64,000 nucleotides of DNA, from positions 34,915-98,914 of the forward strand of contig NZ_ATZH01000014.1 of NCBI RefSeq assembly GCF_000428105.1, written 5' to 3'. A program made the translations under genes and the position numbers. Of this stretch, positions 1 through 9,127 are shown piece by piece (the first letter of the stretch is position 1; each line of letters starts with the position of its first letter). This DNA comes from Bacteroides pyogenes DSM 20611 = JCM 6294. Lineage in GTDB: Bacteria > Bacteroidota > Bacteroidia > Bacteroidales > Bacteroidaceae. The notes below the pieces were generated by a model, which made no database searches, had not been told where the DNA came from, and saw only the letters and a program-made list of their open reading frames with translations.

Positions 1-558
1 CGTTTTAAATGGGGAATGGTGGCCGAACTCGAAAAGCCGACTGTAGAATTGCGAAAAGATATTTTGCGAAACAAAATACATCGTGACGGTCTAGAGTTCC
101 CACCCGAAGTCATCGATTATATTGCAGAGAATGTCAACGAAAGCGTACGAGATCTGGAAGGAATTGTCATCGCCATCATGGCGCGTTCTACAATCTTTAA
201 CAAGGAAATAGATCTGGAGCTGGCTCAACACATAGTGAAAGGCGTGGTACACAGTGAAACGAAAGCCGTCACCATCGATGATATCCTGAAAGTCGTATGC
301 AAGCATTTTGGCTTGGAATTGGCTGCCATACATACAAAATCCAGAAAAAGAGAAGTGGTGCAGGCACGACAGATAGCCATGTATCTGGCCAAAAGCAACA
401 CAGACTTCTCTACATCAAAGATTGGAAAATTCATTGGAAACAAAGATCATGCAACCGTACTCCACGCATGCAAAACCGTAAAAGGGCAGCTGGAGGTAGA
501 CAAAAGCTTTAAAGCAGAGGTCAAAGAAATCGAAAGTTTGTTACGGAAAAGAGGATAG
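1..558 (+). CDS. dnaA: Chromosomal replication initiator DnaA, C-terminal part (5' end outside window)
   Basis: The frame is open from base 1, so the gene enters from the left edge; about 185 codons are visible of a protein that is normally about 460-470 residues. The first residues ([13 protein letters not shown]) match the end of the AAA+ ATPase core, followed by the lid helices. The last 90 or so residues form DNA-binding domain IV, with the family signature [16 protein letters not shown] that reads DnaA boxes in oriC. An internal ATG at 16 is not a credible start because conserved sequence continues upstream. recF lies 59 kb away, so the common dnaA-dnaN-recF cluster is not kept here. I saw no cluster of DnaA boxes. 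Confidence 0.96.
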   Translation, partial: RFKWGMVAELEKPTVELRKDILRNKIHRDGLEFPPEVIDYIAENVNESVRDLEGIVIAIMARSTIFNKEIDLELAQHIVKGVVHSETKAVTIDDILKVVCKHFGLELAAIHTKSRKREVVQARQIAMYLAKSNTDFSTSKIGKFIGNKDHATVLHACKTVKGQLEVDKSFKAEVKEIESLLRKRG

Positions 559-777
559 TTGAAGCAGCCGTTACCTGCAAACACATGCCTGCTAACTTTT
601 CACAGCATCCCCCATCGGCTTATTCATATCGAAGAAAGACGGAATGTACGAAAGTTTGGCGGAACTCTCGCGAGCATCTTCGACCTTAAACAAGCCCGGA
701 CCACTACAAGCAAGCCCCGCGAAAGCTTTCAAACGATAGCCTTGCAAAGCCCCCACATCAACAAGATGCAATAGAGA

Positions 778-1521
778 TTAAAGGAAGAAACCTTGCTTGC
801 GAAGCACCTTCAACAGATTCTCAGACATAAACTCATTATCTTTTTGGGTATAACGGACATCAGTAAACACTTGAGCCAAAGTTTCTTTTCCATTCTCCAC
901 CACAAATTGCTTGTTCACCGGCAACGATTCTTTGCAAGCATAGATCCGGTCAATATCATCCGACGTGTAATCGCGATAAAACTCTTGATGCACAATCGCT
1001 TCCCGAGACAAACGATCAACTTGAGGCGGCATTTCGTCGGGATAACCCACCGTAACTGTTGTCACAGGGAATACCAACTCCGGCAATCGAAGCGCATCAA
1101 TAATCATTTGAGGGTTATAAGTAGTTGTTCCCAAATAACAAATCCCCAATCCCTTTTCTTCTGCCAATGTGCAAAATGTCTGAGCCACCAATAACGTGTC
1201 CATAGCCGCATTCATGAAAGACATCAGATTATTATATCCCGGCACAGCTTTCCGTTGCTCACACCATAGGCTGAACCGCCGAAAATCCGCGCAAAAAGTC
1301 AATACCACCGGAGCCTCCTCAACCATCGGTTGATGAAAATGGGCAGGCGAAAGCAGACTTTTCATTTCCGCATCGCGAGTAACCACTACGCTGTAAAGCT
1401 GCATGCCTCCCATAGTAGAGGCACGAAAAGAAGTTTCAAGCAAATCATTTAACAAATCTACGGGAATATCCTCAGACAGATACTTCCGGATAGTCCTTCT
1501 GTTTCTGACAGTTTCAATCAT
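778..1521 (-). CDS. Nitroreductase family flavoprotein (NADPH-dependent oxidoreductase)
   Basis: Predicted FMN-dependent nitroreductase of about 247 residues. The N-terminus (MIETVRNRRTIRKYLSEDIP) is the usual start of this family, and the VTVGYPDEMPP segment near residue 165 resembles the family's GYP motif. Such enzymes reduce nitro compounds, quinones or flavins with NAD(P)H; the substrate cannot be told from sequence. The frame can be extended to a TTG at 1536, but that TTG lies inside a good -7 promoter box (1534-1541), so the ATG at 1521 is the likely start, leaving a leader of only about ten bases. The gene converges on dnaA and is divergent from nrdJ. Confidence 0.85.
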   Translation of the reverse strand: MIETVRNRRTIRKYLSEDIPVDLLNDLLETSFRASTMGGMQLYSVVVTRDAEMKSLLSPAHFHQPMVEEAPVVLTFCADFRRFSLWCEQRKAVPGYNNLMSFMNAAMDTLLVAQTFCTLAEEKGLGICYLGTTTYNPQMIIDALRLPELVFPVTTVTVGYPDEMPPQVDRLSREAIVHQEFYRDYTSDDIDRIYACKESLPVNKQFVVENGKETLAQVFTDVRYTQKDNEFMSENLLKVLRKQGFFL

Positions 1522-1533
1522 ATCTTTTTTTTG

Positions 1534-1541
1534 CAAAGATA
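1534..1541 (-). promoter_or_regulatory. Promoter -7 box of the nitroreductase gene
   Basis: On the minus strand the bases read TATCTTTG, an exact match to the Bacteroides -7 element TAnnTTTG. No clear -33 TTTG is seen at the proper distance. The box sets the start of the gene to the ATG at 1521 and implies an almost leaderless message. Confidence 0.55.
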
Positions 1542-1701
1542 CAAAAAAAGAAAGAACATTTTATGTTATTCCAATAATATAGCAATTTTCTTTTTGGAAA
1601 ACTTTCCGCATCTACAAGGATTCATACAACGCTGATAAACAATCAATTAACATTTTAAAATGGAAAACTTACAACCTGTTCATAAAATCATTCCTTTTTA
1701 T

Positions 1702-1732
1702 TTTGAAAGATTAAAAAACATTCTTAGCTTTG
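1702..1732 (+). promoter_or_regulatory. Promoter of nrdJ
   Basis: TTTG at 1702-1705 and TAGCTTTG at 1725-1732 are separated by 19 bases, the exact form of the Bacteroides sigma-ABfr promoter. The start of transcription should be near 1739, giving a leader of about 70 bases. No cobalamin riboswitch signature was recognised in it. Confidence 0.75.
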
Positions 1733-1807
1733 CAAACACATTTGTTAATGATAAGTAAACTTCTACGCACATTACTTATTGAACAAAAAATCTAAGATAT
1801 AGAAATC

Positions 1808-4351
1808 GTGGAAAAACAAACTTATTCTTACGAAGAAGCCTATGAAGAATCTTTACGATATTTTCAAGGCGATGAGCTTGCTGCAAGAGTGTGGGTAAAC
1901 AAATATGCAGTAAAGGATTCTTTCGGAAATATCTACGAAAAGTCTCCGGAAGACATGCATTGGAGAATAGCCAACGAAGTAGCCCGCATCGAAGCGAAGT
2001 ACCCCAACGGACTCACGGCAAAAGAGCTTTACGACTTGCTCGATCACTTCAAGTACATCGTTCCTCAAGGAAGTCCGATGACCGGTATCGGCAATGATTA
2101 CCAGGTAGCTTCACTGTCCAACTGTTTTGTTATCGGAGTAGACGGCTCTGCCGATTCGTACGGCGCCATCATCAAAATCGACGAGGAACAGGTACAACTG
2201 ATGAAACGGAGAGGAGGCGTAGGACACGATTTATCGCACATACGCCCGAAAGGTTCTCCTGTGAAAAACTCGGCACTGACTTCCACCGGACTGGTTCCTT
2301 TCATGGAACGTTATTCGAACTCCACCCGGGAAGTAGCGCAAGACGGGCGACGGGGAGCACTCATGCTGAGTGTTTCAATCAAGCATCCCGACTCGGAAGC
2401 TTTCATCGACGCTAAAATGACCGAGGGGAAAGTAACCGGAGCGAATGTCTCCGTGAAGTTGGACGACGCCTTTATGCAGGCGGCGGTAGACGGGAAACCA
2501 TACATTCAGCAATACCCTATCGACTCACCGAACCCGAAAGTGACGAAGGAAATAGACGCTTCCACTTTGTGGAAGAAAATTGTACACAACGCATGGAAGT
2601 CGGCAGAACCCGGAGTCCTCTTCTGGGATACCATCATTCGCGAGTCCGTACCCGATTGCTATGCCGACTTAGGATACAGGACCGTATCGACAAATCCTTG
2701 CGGAGAAATACCCTTGTGCCCCTATGACTCCTGCCGTTTGCTGGCTATCAACCTATATTCTTACGTAGTGAATCCATTCAAGCCGGACGCTTATTTCGAC
2801 TTCAACTTGTTTAAGAAGCACGTAGCTCTGGCACAACGCATCATGGACGACATCATCGATCTCGAGTTGGAAAAGATCGAGAGCATCATGCATAAGATTG
2901 ACGCCGACCCTGAAAGCGAAGAGGTGAAACACTCGGAGCGCTTGCTTTGGGAAAAGATTTACAAGAAAAGCGGACAGGGACGCCGGACAGGTGTAGGCAT
3001 CACTGCGGAAGGAGACATGCTGGCAGCCTTAGGACTTCGCTACGGTACGGAAGAGGCTACCGAGTTTTCGGAGGAAGTACATAAAACAATCGCCTTGTGC
3101 GCTTACCGTTCATCCGTAGACATGGCGAAAGAGCGGGGAGCGTTTGAAGTTTACAGCAGCGAACGCGAACAGAACAACCCGTTCATCAGGCGTCTGGCTG
3201 AAGCCGATCCGCAGCTATACGAAGACATGAAGAAATACGGACGGCGCAACATCGCTTGCCTGACTATCGCCCCGACAGGAACAACCAGCTTAATGACGCA
3301 AACCACTTCGGGAATCGAACCGGTATTCTTGCCCGTGTACAAGCGTAGAAGGAAGGTGAACCCGAATGATACCAATGTACGCGTGGATTTTGTGGATGAA
3401 ACCGGCGACGCTTTCGAGGAATATATCGTGTTCCACCATAAGTTTGTGACGTGGATGGAGGCTAACGGATACGACCCTGCCAAGCGATATACACAAGAAG
3501 AAGTGGACCAATTGGTGGCGAAATCGCCTTACTACAAAGCCACTTCCAACGATGTCGACTGGCTGATGAAGGTCAGAATGCAGGGAAAGATACAGAAATG
3601 GGTAGACCACTCCATCAGTGTAACGATCAATCTGCCGAACGATGTGGACGAAGACTTGGTGAACCGCCTCTATGTGGAAGCATGGCGCTCAGGGTGCAAA
3701 GGTTGCACCGTATATCGCGACGGATCGCGTTCGGGAGTTCTGATCGCAGCAAAAGCGGAAAAGAAGAAAGACGACGAGCTTCCTCCGTGCAAGCCCCCCA
3801 CAGTGGTGGAAGTACGCCCCAAAGTGCTGGAAGCTGATGTGGTACGTTTTCAGAACAACAAAGAGAAATGGGTGGCATTTGTCGGCTTGATGGACGGACA
3901 TCCGTACGAGATATTCACCGGATTGCAAGACGATGATGAAGGGATTTTATTACCCAAGAGCGTAACGATGGGACGCATCATCAAGAATGTGGACGAGGAA
4001 GGAAACAAACGCTACGATTTCCAGTTTGAGAACAAGCGGGGATACAAAACAACGATCGAAGGATTGTCCGAAAAGTTCAACAAAGAGTATTGGAACTATG
4101 CGAAACTGATCTCGGGAGTACTTCGTTACCGGATGCCGATTGAGCAAGTTATCAAACTCGTAAGTTCACTGCAATTGAACAGCGAGAGCATCAACACTTG
4201 GAAGAACGGTGTAGAACGCGCTTTGAAGAAGTATGTACAAGACGGAACGGAAGCCAAAGGCAAAAAATGCCCGAATTGCGGAAACGAGACTCTGGTATAT
4301 CAGGAAGGTTGCCTGATCTGTAAAACTTGCGGCGCTTCAAGGTGCGGATAA
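1808..4351 (+). CDS. nrdJ: Adenosylcobalamin-dependent ribonucleoside-diphosphate reductase (class II)
   Basis: Class II ribonucleotide reductase of 847 residues, reducing ribonucleotides to deoxyribonucleotides with a radical made from vitamin B12, with or without oxygen. Visible landmarks are SNCFVIGVDGSADSYGAI around residue 105 (first redox cysteine), NPCGEIPL near 297 (radical cysteine and glutamate), APTGTTSLMTQTTSGIEP near 490, and a C-terminal zinc-ribbon-like tail CPNCG...CLICKTCGASRCG (about 821-847) carrying the re-reducing cysteines. The start is a GTG at 1808, supported by the normal N-terminal length and by the promoter upstream. A strong hairpin follows, so it is probably transcribed alone. 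Growth by this route depends on B12 supply. Confidence 0.96.
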   Translation: MEKQTYSYEEAYEESLRYFQGDELAARVWVNKYAVKDSFGNIYEKSPEDMHWRIANEVARIEAKYPNGLTAKELYDLLDHFKYIVPQGSPMTGIGNDYQVASLSNCFVIGVDGSADSYGAIIKIDEEQVQLMKRRGGVGHDLSHIRPKGSPVKNSALTSTGLVPFMERYSNSTREVAQDGRRGALMLSVSIKHPDSEAFIDAKMTEGKVTGANVSVKLDDAFMQAAVDGKPYIQQYPIDSPNPKVTKEIDASTLWKKIVHNAWKSAEPGVLFWDTIIRESVPDCYADLGYRTVSTNPCGEIPLCPYDSCRLLAINLYSYVVNPFKPDAYFDFNLFKKHVALAQRIMDDIIDLELEKIESIMHKIDADPESEEVKHSERLLWEKIYKKSGQGRRTGVGITAEGDMLAALGLRYGTEEATEFSEEVHKTIALCAYRSSVDMAKERGAFEVYSSEREQNNPFIRRLAEADPQLYEDMKKYGRRNIACLTIAPTGTTSLMTQTTSGIEPVFLPVYKRRRKVNPNDTNVRVDFVDETGDAFEEYIVFHHKFVTWMEANGYDPAKRYTQEEVDQLVAKSPYYKATSNDVDWLMKVRMQGKIQKWVDHSISVTINLPNDVDEDLVNRLYVEAWRSGCKGCTVYRDGSRSGVLIAAKAEKKKDDELPPCKPPTVVEVRPKVLEADVVRFQNNKEKWVAFVGLMDGHPYEIFTGLQDDDEGILLPKSVTMGRIIKNVDEEGNKRYDFQFENKRGYKTTIEGLSEKFNKEYWNYAKLISGVLRYRMPIEQVIKLVSSLQLNSESINTWKNGVERALKKYVQDGTEAKGKKCPNCGNETLVYQEGCLICKTCGASRCG

Positions 4352-4411
4352 AAAAAACAGGAATAGCGTACGAAACAGAAACGCACTGTAAGACTCATTG
4401 CCGCCTGCTTT

Positions 4412-4490
4412 AAAACTCGGATTCATACGGATTGATGTAAAAACGCCAAGTTCGGCTTATGCAAATCCGCATGAATCCGAGTTTTTAGCG
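4412..4490 (+). terminator. Intrinsic terminator after nrdJ
   Basis: AAAACTCGGATTCAT at 4412-4426 pairs perfectly with 4471-4485. The stem continues past a single mismatch (4428-4432 with 4465-4469) to 20 paired bases around a 32-base loop. A run of T closes it at 4482-4486. Confidence 0.75.
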
Positions 4491-4590
4491 GCATAACGGT
4501 TCTTTTTTACCGCAACCGCTTTATTTTTCTCGGAAAATTATCTTATACTTGCACCGACATTAGTCGTTAACCCGAAAAAGCAGTCGATAA

Positions 4591-7272
4591 ATGCACGTAT
4601 CATTTCATATAGAATACCGCACCAATTGGGGCGAAGAAGTAAAAATAGCCGGTCTGTTCCCCCATCCCGTCGCTTTACAGACCACAGACGGCATACATTG
4701 GACGACCGAAATAGAGCTCGAAATCCCCGAAGAAGGCGCAACGATTCATTACAACTACCGGATAGAAGAAAACGGCACAGTGACACGGAAAGAGTGGAAC
4801 CATCTGAAACGAAGCCTTTTCCTGTCGGGTTCTTCCAAAAAGCGATACCGGATACACGATTGTTGGAAAAACATTCCCGAACAGCTGTACTACTACAGCT
4901 CCGCTTTCACCGATATTCTTCTGGCGCATCCCCACAGGGATGCCCTCCCGCCAAGTTACAACAAGGGTCTGATAATAAAGGCATACGCGCCCCGTATCGA
5001 TGACAATTACTGCCTCGGCATTTGCGGAAACCAAAAGTGCCTGGGAAACTGGGACCCCGACAAAGCCGTATTGATGAGCGACGCGAACTTCCCCGAGTGG
5101 CAAGCGGAACTCGACGCTTCCAAACTGAAGTTCCCGTTAGAATATAAGTTTGTGCTGTATAACAAGCAACAGAAGCAGGCAGATTGCTGGGAAAACAACC
5201 CCAACCGCTATTTGGCAGCTCCGTCACTGAAGGCCAATGAATCCATCGTCATTTCCGACCGGTATGTTTTTTTCGACACGCCGCTGTGGAAAGGAGCCGG
5301 TACGGCCGTGCCCCTTTTCTCGCTGAGGTCGGAACAGAGCTTCGGAGTGGGCGACTTCGGCGATTTGGAACGTCTGACCGACTGGGCGGTAAGCACCAAC
5401 CAGAAGATTATACAGATTCTGCCCATCAACGACACGACGATGACGCACACATGGACAGACTCTTATCCGTACAACAGCATTTCGATCTACGCCCTGCACC
5501 CGATGTATGCCGACATCAGCCGGATGGGAAAGCTGAAGGACAAAGAGGCGGCTGCCGCTTTCGAAAAGAAGCAGCAGGAACTGAACAGCCTGAATTCGGT
5601 AGATTACGAGGCTGTGAACCGGAACAAATGGGGGTTTTTCCGGCTCATCTTCGCGCAAGAAGGCGAAAAGACGCTGCGTTCGAGAGCGTTCGAAGCATTT
5701 TTCGAATCGAACAAAGAGTGGCTTCTGCCCTACGCCGCATTCAGCTACCTGCGCGACAAATACGGTACGCCCGACTTCCGGCAATGGCCCCGACACGCAG
5801 TGTTCGAACCGGAAGAAATCGCCGCGATGTGCCGCCCCGATTCCGGCATATACCCCGAAATAGCGATTCATTACTTCGTTCAATATCACCTGCACAGGCA
5901 GTTGACCCGTGCAACGGAATATGCACGCCGAAACGGTGTAGTACTGAAAGGAGACATTCCGATAGGCATCAGCCGCAACAGTGTAGAGGCATGGACAGAG
6001 CCGCATTATTTCAACATGAACGGACAAGCGGGCGCGCCGCCCGACGACTTCTCGCAGAACGGACAGAACTGGGGATTCCCCACTTACAATTGGGAGGCGA
6101 TGGAAAAAGACGGTTACGCCTGGTGGATGAAGCGTTTCCGCAAAATGGCAGAGTATTTCGACGCTTACCGGATCGACCACATCCTCGGCTTCTTCCGCAT
6201 CTGGGAGATTCCCATGCACGCCGTACACGGTCTGCTGGGGCGGTTCGTACCCTCCATCCCCATGAGCCGGGAAGAGATAGAAAGCTACGGCATCGGCTTC
6301 CGCGAAGAGTTGCTCAGCCCCTACATCCACGAATCGTTTCTTCATCAGATCTTCGGCCGCCACACCGAATCGGTGAAAGCCGCCTTCATCGAACCGACAG
6401 GCGAAGCGGGATTGTACCGGATGAGAAAAGGTTTCGAGATGCAACGGCAAGTGGAAACCTTTTTCGCGGACAAGGCAACAGACTCCGACACAGAGATAAA
6501 GGAAGGGCTTTACAGCCTCATCAGCAACGTATTGTTCATTCCCGACCCGAAAGAAGAAGGCAAGTATCACCCGCGCATAGGCGTGCAACGCGATTTTGTG
6601 TACCATGCGTTGAGCCATGAAGAGAAAGCGGCCTTCGACAAATTGTACGACCGGTATTACTACCATCGGCACGACCTTTTCTGGCAGCAGCAAGCCATGA
6701 AGAAACTGCCGCAGCTTACGCAAGCCACCCGCATGCTCATCTGCGGCGAAGATCTGGGGATGATTCCCCACTGCGTGCCTTGGGTGATGAACGAGCTTCG
6801 CATTCTCAGTCTGGAGATACAGCGAATGCCCAAGGATCCGGCGCACGAATTCGGACGCCCCGAAACATATCCCTACCCATCGGTGTGCACCGTCTCCACA
6901 CACGACATGTCGACTTTGCGAGGCTGGTGGGAAGAAGACCATCAGCAGATACAGCGTTATTACCGGGACGTATTGGGGCACTACGGCAACGCTCCTGCGT
7001 CTGCCACGCCGGAATTATGCGAAGAAGTAATCAGAGATCATCTGGGCAGCCGCTCCATGTTCTGCATCCTGTCGCTGCAAGACTGGCTTTCCATCGACAA
7101 GAAGCTGAGAAACCCGGACGTACGGGAAGAGCGTATCAACATTCCGTCGAACCCGAGCCATTATTGGCGATACCGGATGCACCTCACGCTGGAGGAGCTG
7201 ATGCAGGCGGAGGAGCTTAATAAAAAGATACGTGAACTGATTAAGTACACCGGCAGAAATCCGAAGAAATAA
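4591..7272 (+). CDS. malQ: 4-alpha-glucanotransferase (amylomaltase), GH77 with two CBM20 domains
   Basis: Transfers glucan segments between maltodextrins, releasing glucose; cytoplasmic. The 893-residue protein has the layout of plant DPE2 rather than the roughly 500-700-residue bacterial enzyme. Two starch-binding CBM20 modules come first (about 1-105 and 125-230; the second has CLGNWDPDKAVLM). The GH77 barrel follows: GVGDFGDLERL, PIGISRNSVEAW, DAYRIDHILGFFRIW near residue 525 (Asp nucleophile), CGEDLGMIP near 719 (acid/base Glu) and STHDMSTLRGWW near 770. There is no signal peptide. Sequence TATACTTG at 4544-4551 may be its -7 promoter box (one mismatch). It presumably serves glycogen/maltodextrin turnover with the locus at 40-47 kb. 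Confidence 0.95.
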   Translation: MHVSFHIEYRTNWGEEVKIAGLFPHPVALQTTDGIHWTTEIELEIPEEGATIHYNYRIEENGTVTRKEWNHLKRSLFLSGSSKKRYRIHDCWKNIPEQLYYYSSAFTDILLAHPHRDALPPSYNKGLIIKAYAPRIDDNYCLGICGNQKCLGNWDPDKAVLMSDANFPEWQAELDASKLKFPLEYKFVLYNKQQKQADCWENNPNRYLAAPSLKANESIVISDRYVFFDTPLWKGAGTAVPLFSLRSEQSFGVGDFGDLERLTDWAVSTNQKIIQILPINDTTMTHTWTDSYPYNSISIYALHPMYADISRMGKLKDKEAAAAFEKKQQELNSLNSVDYEAVNRNKWGFFRLIFAQEGEKTLRSRAFEAFFESNKEWLLPYAAFSYLRDKYGTPDFRQWPRHAVFEPEEIAAMCRPDSGIYPEIAIHYFVQYHLHRQLTRATEYARRNGVVLKGDIPIGISRNSVEAWTEPHYFNMNGQAGAPPDDFSQNGQNWGFPTYNWEAMEKDGYAWWMKRFRKMAEYFDAYRIDHILGFFRIWEIPMHAVHGLLGRFVPSIPMSREEIESYGIGFREELLSPYIHESFLHQIFGRHTESVKAAFIEPTGEAGLYRMRKGFEMQRQVETFFADKATDSDTEIKEGLYSLISNVLFIPDPKEEGKYHPRIGVQRDFVYHALSHEEKAAFDKLYDRYYYHRHDLFWQQQAMKKLPQLTQATRMLICGEDLGMIPHCVPWVMNELRILSLEIQRMPKDPAHEFGRPETYPYPSVCTVSTHDMSTLRGWWEEDHQQIQRYYRDVLGHYGNAPASATPELCEEVIRDHLGSRSMFCILSLQDWLSIDKKLRNPDVREERINIPSNPSHYWRYRMHLTLEELMQAEELNKKIRELIKYTGRNPKK

Positions 7273-7421
7273 GCACGCTTTCGAACCGGCGGTGTGTCCC
7301 CGGAGTTCAACTGATCCATCCGGCAAGAGTGAGTATCCACGCACACAACACCGCACGCCCGCCGGCTCATAAGGCTATGAGTTTCAAAAAAGAAAGTCGC
7401 CAGACGAAAAACGCAGTTTCC

Positions 7422-7690
7422 GATTGAAACCAACAGAACCTTTGTTTGAGGAAAATAAAGCCTCTGATTGAAACAAGCAGAGCTTTTATTTAGAGGAAAC
7501 GAAGCCTCTGATTGAAACCGACAGAGCTTCTATCTGAACAGAAATACTGCCGCCGGTTGAAGCAGGCAAAGCCCTTAGCTGAGCACAATACTGCCGGCGG
7601 TTGAGACAAGCACAACTTTTACCTGAACAGAAAACTGACACCGATTGAAACAAGCAGAACATTTATTCGAACGAAACGAAACCACTCTCC
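7422..7690. repeat. Degenerate 44-bp tandem repeat array, built of 22-bp half-units
   Basis: Six copies of a GATTGAAAC-like motif begin at 7422, 7466, 7510, 7555, 7599 and 7643, a period of 44-45 bases. The whole unit is related, not only this motif: AGCAGAGC and GAGGAAA/GAACAG segments recur at fixed places. Within the first unit the two 22-base halves match at 13 of 22 positions, so the basic period is 22. The array fills most of the 550-base gap between malQ and the fba terminator. No gene is visible in this gap. Confidence 0.8.
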
Positions 7691-7756
7691 TGCAACAGCA
7701 GCTTTCGTCCTCCCCCGCCGCTGCATTCCACAACTCATCGAACAGCCCCGCTACAA

Positions 7757-7795
7757 TAAGAAAAGGCTGTAACCGCCATCGACAGTTACAGCCTT
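7757..7795 (-). terminator. Intrinsic terminator of fba
   Basis: AAGGCTGTAAC (7763-7773) pairs perfectly with GTTACAGCCTT (7785-7795). On the minus strand the stem is followed by TTTTCTTATT. It lies 30 bases after the fba stop codon. Confidence 0.85.
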
Positions 7796-7824
7796 CATCC
7801 AATCATATATTAAAAGTATATTTA

Positions 7825-8829
7825 TTATTCAGCCAACTTATTGTCTGAGCCCAACACGTTGATGATCTTGTGCTTGTACAGTTTCTCCATGCTGTCGCGA
7901 GCCGGTCCCAGATACTTGCGGGGGTCGAATTCAGCCGGTTTCTCAGCAAACACACGACGAATAGCAGCCGTCATAGCCAGACGTGAGTCGGAGTCGATAT
8001 TGATTTTGCAAACCGCAGATTTAGCAGCTTTGCGCAACCACTCTTCGGGAATACCGATAGCAGCCTTCAACGCTCCACCGAATTTGTTGATCGTTTCCAC
8101 CTCTTCCTGAGGAACGGAAGAAGAACCGTGCAGAACGATGGGGAATCCGGGCAACTCTTTCATCACAGCATCCAACACGTCGAATGCCAAAGGAGGAGGA
8201 ACCATACGGCCTGTTGCCGGATCTACATGACATTGTTCCGGAGTAAATTTGTAAGCTCCGTGAGAAGTTCCGATAGAAATAGCCAAGCTGTCGCAACCGG
8301 TCTTCGTAACGAAATCAACCACTTCATCCGGCTCGGTATATGTATGGTGGTCTGCGGAAACATCATCTTCCACACCGGCCAATACACCCAGCTCGCCCTC
8401 TACAGTCACATCGAACTGATGAGCGTATTCAACCACTTTCTTGGTCAACGCAACGTTTTCATCGTAAGGAAGGTGAGAACCATCGATCATAACCGAAGAG
8501 AATCCCATATCGATACAAGATTTGCAGGTTTCGAAAGAGTCTCCGTGATCGAGGTGAAGAACGATTTCCGGCTTTTCGCATCCCAGTTCCTTTGCGTATT
8601 GCACAGCGCCTTCCGCCATATAACGCAGCAAAGTCTGGTTGGCATATTGACGGGCTCCTTTCGAAACTTGCAAAATCACCGGAGATTTAGTCTCGACTGC
8701 AGCCTTGATGATGGCTTGCAACTGCTCCATGTTGTTGAAGTTGAAAGCAGGGATAGCATATCCGCCTTTGATAGCCTTTGCAAACATCTCTCTGGTATTT
8801 ACCAGGCCTAAATCTTTGTAATTAATCAT
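7825..8829 (-). CDS. fba: Class II fructose-1,6-bisphosphate aldolase
   Basis: Cleaves fructose-1,6-bisphosphate to dihydroxyacetone phosphate and glyceraldehyde-3-phosphate in glycolysis, and acts in reverse in gluconeogenesis; a cytoplasmic zinc enzyme. The 334-residue protein shows LHLDHGDSFETC near residues 91-102, with the catalytic Asp94 and zinc ligand His95, then VEGELGVLAG, ISIGTSHGAYKF and LHGSSSVPQ (phosphate-binding and zinc ligands). It is transcribed alone from a promoter just upstream and ends at a strong terminator. rpmE is divergent. Confidence 0.96.
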   Translation of the reverse strand: MINYKDLGLVNTREMFAKAIKGGYAIPAFNFNNMEQLQAIIKAAVETKSPVILQVSKGARQYANQTLLRYMAEGAVQYAKELGCEKPEIVLHLDHGDSFETCKSCIDMGFSSVMIDGSHLPYDENVALTKKVVEYAHQFDVTVEGELGVLAGVEDDVSADHHTYTEPDEVVDFVTKTGCDSLAISIGTSHGAYKFTPEQCHVDPATGRMVPPPLAFDVLDAVMKELPGFPIVLHGSSSVPQEEVETINKFGGALKAAIGIPEEWLRKAAKSAVCKINIDSDSRLAMTAAIRRVFAEKPAEFDPRKYLGPARDSMEKLYKHKIINVLGSDNKLAE

Positions 8830-8867
8830 TTTGTTTAAAGTTTATTGTTAGTGAATAAAATTCTACG

Positions 8868-8899
8868 CAAAGGTAGAAATAATCCTTTTAATAGAAAAA
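8868..8899 (-). promoter_or_regulatory. Promoter of fba
   Basis: On the minus strand TACCTTTG (8875 down to 8868) matches the -7 consensus exactly. The -33 position is only a T-rich tract, so that part is weak. Transcription would start near 8861, about 30 bases before the ATG. Confidence 0.55.
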
Positions 8900-9019
8900 A
8901 GAGAACGTGGAAATATCTCATTGATAATAATAATTTAATCCTATTTCAATATATTAAAAGATATTTCCGCGGGTTATTGCCACCTCTGCGTGACAAACTT
9001 TTCTTTTTGATTCTTTTTC

Positions 9020-9050
9020 TTTGCTATTTCGTTGAAATGCATTATCTTTG
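9020..9050 (+). promoter_or_regulatory. Promoter of rpmE
   Basis: TTTG at 9020-9023, a 19-base spacer and TATCTTTG at 9043-9050 form a perfect Bacteroides promoter. Transcription should begin near 9057, a few bases before the small frame at 9061. Confidence 0.75.
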
Positions 9051-9060
9051 CGCACTGAAA

Positions 9061-9126
9061 ATGACCATTACACTATTTCTTACCAAAATAGTAACAGAAT
9101 ATATAATTTTTAAAAGCAGATACTGA
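9061..9126 (+). CDS. Possible 21-codon upstream ORF abutting rpmE
   Basis: An ATG sits about four bases after the predicted transcription start. It opens a 21-residue frame ([10 protein letters not shown]...) whose TGA at 9124-9126 leaves one base before the rpmE ATG at 9128. A 7-bp hairpin (ACTATTT at 9072-9078 with AAATAGT at 9086-9092) lies inside it. The arrangement would allow translational coupling or control of L31 production. It resembles no protein I know and could be chance; no codon signal can be judged at this length. Confidence 0.3.
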   Translation: MTITLFLTKIVTEYIIFKSRY

Positions 9127-9127
9127 A

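Noticed and set aside
559..777. Possible oriC next to dnaA
   Set aside because: I saw no cluster of DnaA boxes or AT-rich unwinding region in the 219 bases after dnaA. The 5' side of the gene is outside the window, so this cannot be settled here.
1542..1807. Cobalamin riboswitch upstream of the B12-dependent nrdJ
   Set aside because: I looked for the conserved B12-box type sequence and elaborate pairing in this region and found neither. The mapped promoter leaves only about 70 bases of leader, too short for this riboswitch class.
5224..6981. 585-codon frame antisense to malQ
   Set aside because: It lies wholly inside the malQ coding region on the other strand, has no family pattern, and malQ is intact with all catalytic motifs.
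7422..7690. Possible CRISPR array (GATTGAAAC-like motif at 44-bp spacing)
   Set aside because: GTTGAAAC-like ends resemble CRISPR repeats, but the whole 44-base unit is related from copy to copy, so there are no unique spacers. The copies are degenerate and no cas gene is in the window.
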